64,000 nucleotides of DNA from Halosolutus gelatinilyticus (GTDB lineage Archaea; Halobacteriota; Halobacteria; Halobacteriales; Natrialbaceae). The notes beneath the pieces are model-generated. The model worked only from the letters and a program-made list of their open reading frames with translations. It had not been told where the DNA came from and searched no databases. The DNA lies in the NCBI RefSeq assembly GCF_023028105.1, contig NZ_CP095491.1, positions 1,736,001-1,800,000 of the forward strand. Reading direction: 5' to 3'. Positions 61,633 to 64,000 of the stretch are shown here, piece by piece. A program made the translations under genes and the position numbers. How positions within the stretch are numbered: the first letter of the stretch is position 1; the number at the start of each line of letters is the position of its first letter.

Positions 61633-63123
61633 GTGAGCGCGCTCCGGGCGATGCTGGCGTGGGACGTCCGCCTGCAGTACCGGTACGGGTTCTACGCGGT
61701 CTACGCGATCTTGACCGTCGCGTTCGTCGTCGGCCTCCGGGCGATCGGCCCGCCCCTCCGGACCGACGCCGCGATCCTACTGATCGTGACCGACCCGACG
61801 GTGCTCGGCTTCTACTTCATTGCGTCGCTCGTCCTGTTCGAGAAGGACGACGGCGTCCTGGACGCGCTGGTGACCTCCCCGTTGGGCGATCGCGGCTACC
61901 TCCTTTCGAAGGTCCTCACGCTCTCGCTTCTCGCGACCGCCGCCGCGACGACCGTCGCGATCGTCGGCCACGGCTCGGTGTCGAATCCGACCGCGCTGCT
62001 CGGCGGCGTCGCGCTCTCGGCGTCGCTGTTCGTCCTCCTCGGGTTCGTGGCGGTCGCCCGGTTCGACTCGGTGAACGAGTACTTCATCAGCGCCGTCGGT
62101 TGGGGGACGGTCGCGTTCCTGCCGCTGTTCGGCGCCGTCGGCCTGTTCGAGACGCGCCTGTTCTACCTGCTGCCGGCCCAGCCGACGCTGCTCCTCGTCG
62201 AGGGCGGCTTTCGATCGTTGCCGGCGTGGCAGTTCGCGTACGCCCTCGCCTACCTCCTGTCCGCGAACGTCGTCGCCTACCAGTGGGCGCGGCGCGCGTT
62301 CCGCCGGCACATCGTTCGCGGCGGCGATCCGGGAGTCCAACTCGGACGCGGCGAGGTCCGGGAACGACGGATGGAGCGCGATCGAGCCGCGACCGACGAC
62401 CGCGCTCCGGCGGTCGCGCTGGCGCTCGCGGACCTCCGCAACTGGTTCCGGGATCCGATGCTGGTCGTCGCGGCGACCGGCCCGTTCGCGCTCGCGATAG
62501 TGATTCGAGCGGCTGCGCCGACCGTCGCCGAACTGGCCGCGCCGACGATCGCCCTCGAACCGTACTATCCCGCGATCGCCGGCTCGCTCGCCGTCTTCGG
62601 CCCGTCGATCTACGGCTTCGTCGTCGGCATGTTCGTCCTCGAGGACCGCGAGCAGGGGGTGCTCGCCGCCTACCGCGTCAGCCCGCTCTCGCCTCGCGGT
62701 TATCTGCTGTACCGCGGGGCGACGGCGTACGTCCTGAGCCTCGCCGCGACCGCTCCGGCCCTGGCCGCGGTCGGGCTGGTGTCGGCGTCGCCAACGGTCC
62801 TGGTCGGTACGGCCGCCGTCGCCGCGCTCGGCGGTCCGGCGATCGCCCTGGCGTTCGGGGCCATCGCGTCGAACACCGTCGAGGGGGTCGCGCTCAGCAA
62901 ACTCCTCAATCTGCTCGTGCTCGCACCCGTCGTCGCCGTCGCGGTCGTCCCGACTCCGCTCCAGTTCGTCGCGGGAGCCGTCCCCGCCTACTGGCCGGTG
63001 AAGGCGTTCGTCGCCGGCGCGGCCGGGGCGTCCGAGTGGCCGCTGTATCTGCTCGTCGGCGCCGGCTCGTACCTGATCGTGCTCGCCGTCCTCGATCGGG
63101 CGTTCGTCCGGCGAGCCGAGTGA
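61633..63123 (+). CDS. ABC exporter permease, 12-span (fluoroquinolone export-like)
   Basis: 496 residues from GTG 61633; about twelve hydrophobic spans in two halves (AMLAWDVRLQYRYGFYAVYA at the N-terminus; ALADLRNWFRDPMLVVAATG near 255 begins the second half), each resembling an ABC-2 half, so the protein is a fused permease. Pairs with the ATPase just upstream. Substrate unknown. No signal peptide. Transcription through both ABC genes is likely. Confidence 0.9.
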   Translation: MSALRAMLAWDVRLQYRYGFYAVYAILTVAFVVGLRAIGPPLRTDAAILLIVTDPTVLGFYFIASLVLFEKDDGVLDALVTSPLGDRGYLLSKVLTLSLLATAAATTVAIVGHGSVSNPTALLGGVALSASLFVLLGFVAVARFDSVNEYFISAVGWGTVAFLPLFGAVGLFETRLFYLLPAQPTLLLVEGGFRSLPAWQFAYALAYLLSANVVAYQWARRAFRRHIVRGGDPGVQLGRGEVRERRMERDRAATDDRAPAVALALADLRNWFRDPMLVVAATGPFALAIVIRAAAPTVAELAAPTIALEPYYPAIAGSLAVFGPSIYGFVVGMFVLEDREQGVLAAYRVSPLSPRGYLLYRGATAYVLSLAATAPALAAVGLVSASPTVLVGTAAVAALGGPAIALAFGAIASNTVEGVALSKLLNLLVLAPVVAVAVVPTPLQFVAGAVPAYWPVKAFVAGAAGASEWPLYLLVGAGSYLIVLAVLDRAFVRRAE

Positions 63124-63227
63124 CCGAACGGGCGGATCCGCTCGCGAGGATCGACGCGGGGTCGGCGAATGCACACCTGGTGGAGCGCAAGCGCGTGTTT
63201 GAATACGTCCGACGGGATATCCCAGGT

Positions 63228-63983
63228 ATGGATCCCGCGGTACTGCGCGAGGACATGGTCGACGGGCTCGAATCCCCGCCGAAGGAAGTCCTCGCGGACG
63301 AGGCCCTCGCAGTGGCGATGCGCGACGTCCCTCGCCACGAGTTTGTCGGCGACGAGCGAACGGCCTACGCCGATCGCGAGCACGAAGTTCTCGGGACGCG
63401 CGTCCTGTCCCCGAGTACGGCCGCGCAACTTCTCGAAGCGCTCTCGATCGAGGGCGACGAAACGGTGCTGATCGTCGGCGCCGGAGTCGGCTACACGGCC
63501 GCCGTCGTCGCCGAACGGGTCGGCGAAACGAACGTCCACGCCATCGACATCTCCCGGCCGCTCGTGATCGAAGCGCGGCGCAACCTCGCGGATGCGGGAT
63601 ACGAGGGCGTCCTGGTCGACTGTCGCGACGGGGCGAACGGGCTCCCGGAGTACGCTCCGTTCGATCGGATCCTGCTCGAAGCCGCCGCGGTCGAACCCCC
63701 GCGAGCGCTGCTCGATCAGTTGACCGACGACGGACGACTCGTCTTTCCCCGCGGGACGAACTGCCAGCGGCTGGCGGCGGTGTCGCCGACGGGCGAGACG
63801 GAGACGTTCGCCGCAGTTTCGTTCGATCCCCTGCTGGTCGAGGGCGAACAGTCGGGGGCCGTCGAACGAAATCGAACGGCACGCGAGGACCGGGAACACG
63901 CCCGTCGACGCGCCGAATCCCGCCGCGGCTGGGAGCAGGAGTGGATCGAGTGGGACGAGACGGTCGGCTCGCGATCGCGGTGA
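63228..63983 (+). CDS. Second protein-L-isoaspartate methyltransferase-like protein
   Basis: 251 residues from ATG 63228; TTTGAATACG at 63198-63207 lies 27 bases upstream (leaderless). An in-frame GTG 63120 overlaps the permease stop by four bases and could add 36 residues. DVPRHEFVGDERTAYADRE near 39 parallels the HEFV block of pcm; VLIVGAGVGYTAAVVAERVG near 86 is the SAM site. It is a diverged PCMT paralogue with a long charged, Arg-rich C-terminal tail (about 215-251) that the first enzyme lacks; substrate specificity may differ. Confidence 0.85.
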   Translation: MDPAVLREDMVDGLESPPKEVLADEALAVAMRDVPRHEFVGDERTAYADREHEVLGTRVLSPSTAAQLLEALSIEGDETVLIVGAGVGYTAAVVAERVGETNVHAIDISRPLVIEARRNLADAGYEGVLVDCRDGANGLPEYAPFDRILLEAAAVEPPRALLDQLTDDGRLVFPRGTNCQRLAAVSPTGETETFAAVSFDPLLVEGEQSGAVERNRTAREDREHARRRAESRRGWEQEWIEWDETVGSRSR

Positions 63984-64000
63984 GAGCCGATCGGCCCGAA

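Overview
The window is chromosomal DNA of an extremely halophilic archaeon (class Halobacteria). The evidence is acidic proteomes at high GC, many leaderless genes with a TATA-like box about 27 bases before the start codon, Tat signals on exported proteins, a TFB, a DUF4870/zinc-ribbon protein, HalOD1 and HVO_0476-type families, and LysW-dependent arginine synthesis. The order Natrialbales is my best guess, but only a guess. No rRNA, CRISPR array, complete insertion sequence or integrase was found; one tRNA (Pro, anticodon TGG) is present.

Layout. 1-4.9 kb: a phosphoesterase cut by the left edge, a CDF cation transporter, then a lower-GC island (about 1.55-4.2 kb) carrying a membrane protein and two paralogous Tat-exported proteins, closed by a 95%-identical second copy of the 3' end of the CDF gene. 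5.0-5.5 kb: a non-coding cluster of hairpins. 5.6-9.7 kb: an XPD-like helicase, a 2'-5' RNA ligase-like protein and a membrane/winged-helix protein. 10-19.2 kb: a complete glutamate-to-arginine locus, argG-argH then lysW-argX-argC-argB-argD-argE-argF, most genes overlapping by 1-4 bases; threonine synthase follows. 21-26.5 kb: a coiled-coil protein, a TFB and the replicative helicase MCM, split by a 642-residue homing intein with two helix-turn-helix modules.

27-31.5 kb: a DUF4129 / DUF58 / small membrane protein operon facing a MoxR ATPase. 31.7-39.2 kb: HalOD1, a Tat-exported glycerophosphodiesterase, tRNA-Pro, a BofA-like protein, a Ski2-like helicase and a transducer. 39.2-42.5 kb: an iron/siderophore-type ABC importer whose two transcription units each carry a TTTAGGNNNNCCTAAA palindrome. 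42.5-50 kb: cupin, cold-shock protein, small proteins, beta-carbonic anhydrase, an oxidoreductase, an ABC-2 exporter and a site-2 protease with CBS domains.

50.4-64 kb: a small HTH protein, ribosomal protein L10e, an ATP-grasp protein and Hsp20; then two GAPDH genes of different types reading away from each other, with pgk downstream (central carbon metabolism), an aminopeptidase, a LURP-one protein and an HVO_0476-type zinc finger protein; finally two isoaspartate methyltransferase paralogues with an ABC exporter pair between them.

Most of the window is ordinary conserved haloarchaeal chromosome. The most unusual pieces are the island bracketed by the duplicated CDF 3' end, the MCM intein with a DNA-binding module inserted inside its splicing domain, dispersed mini-palindromes (one apparently inserted in frame in argH), a 29-codon arginine-rich ORF ahead of argG, and the two operator-like motif sets (iron box pair, TrmB-like site).
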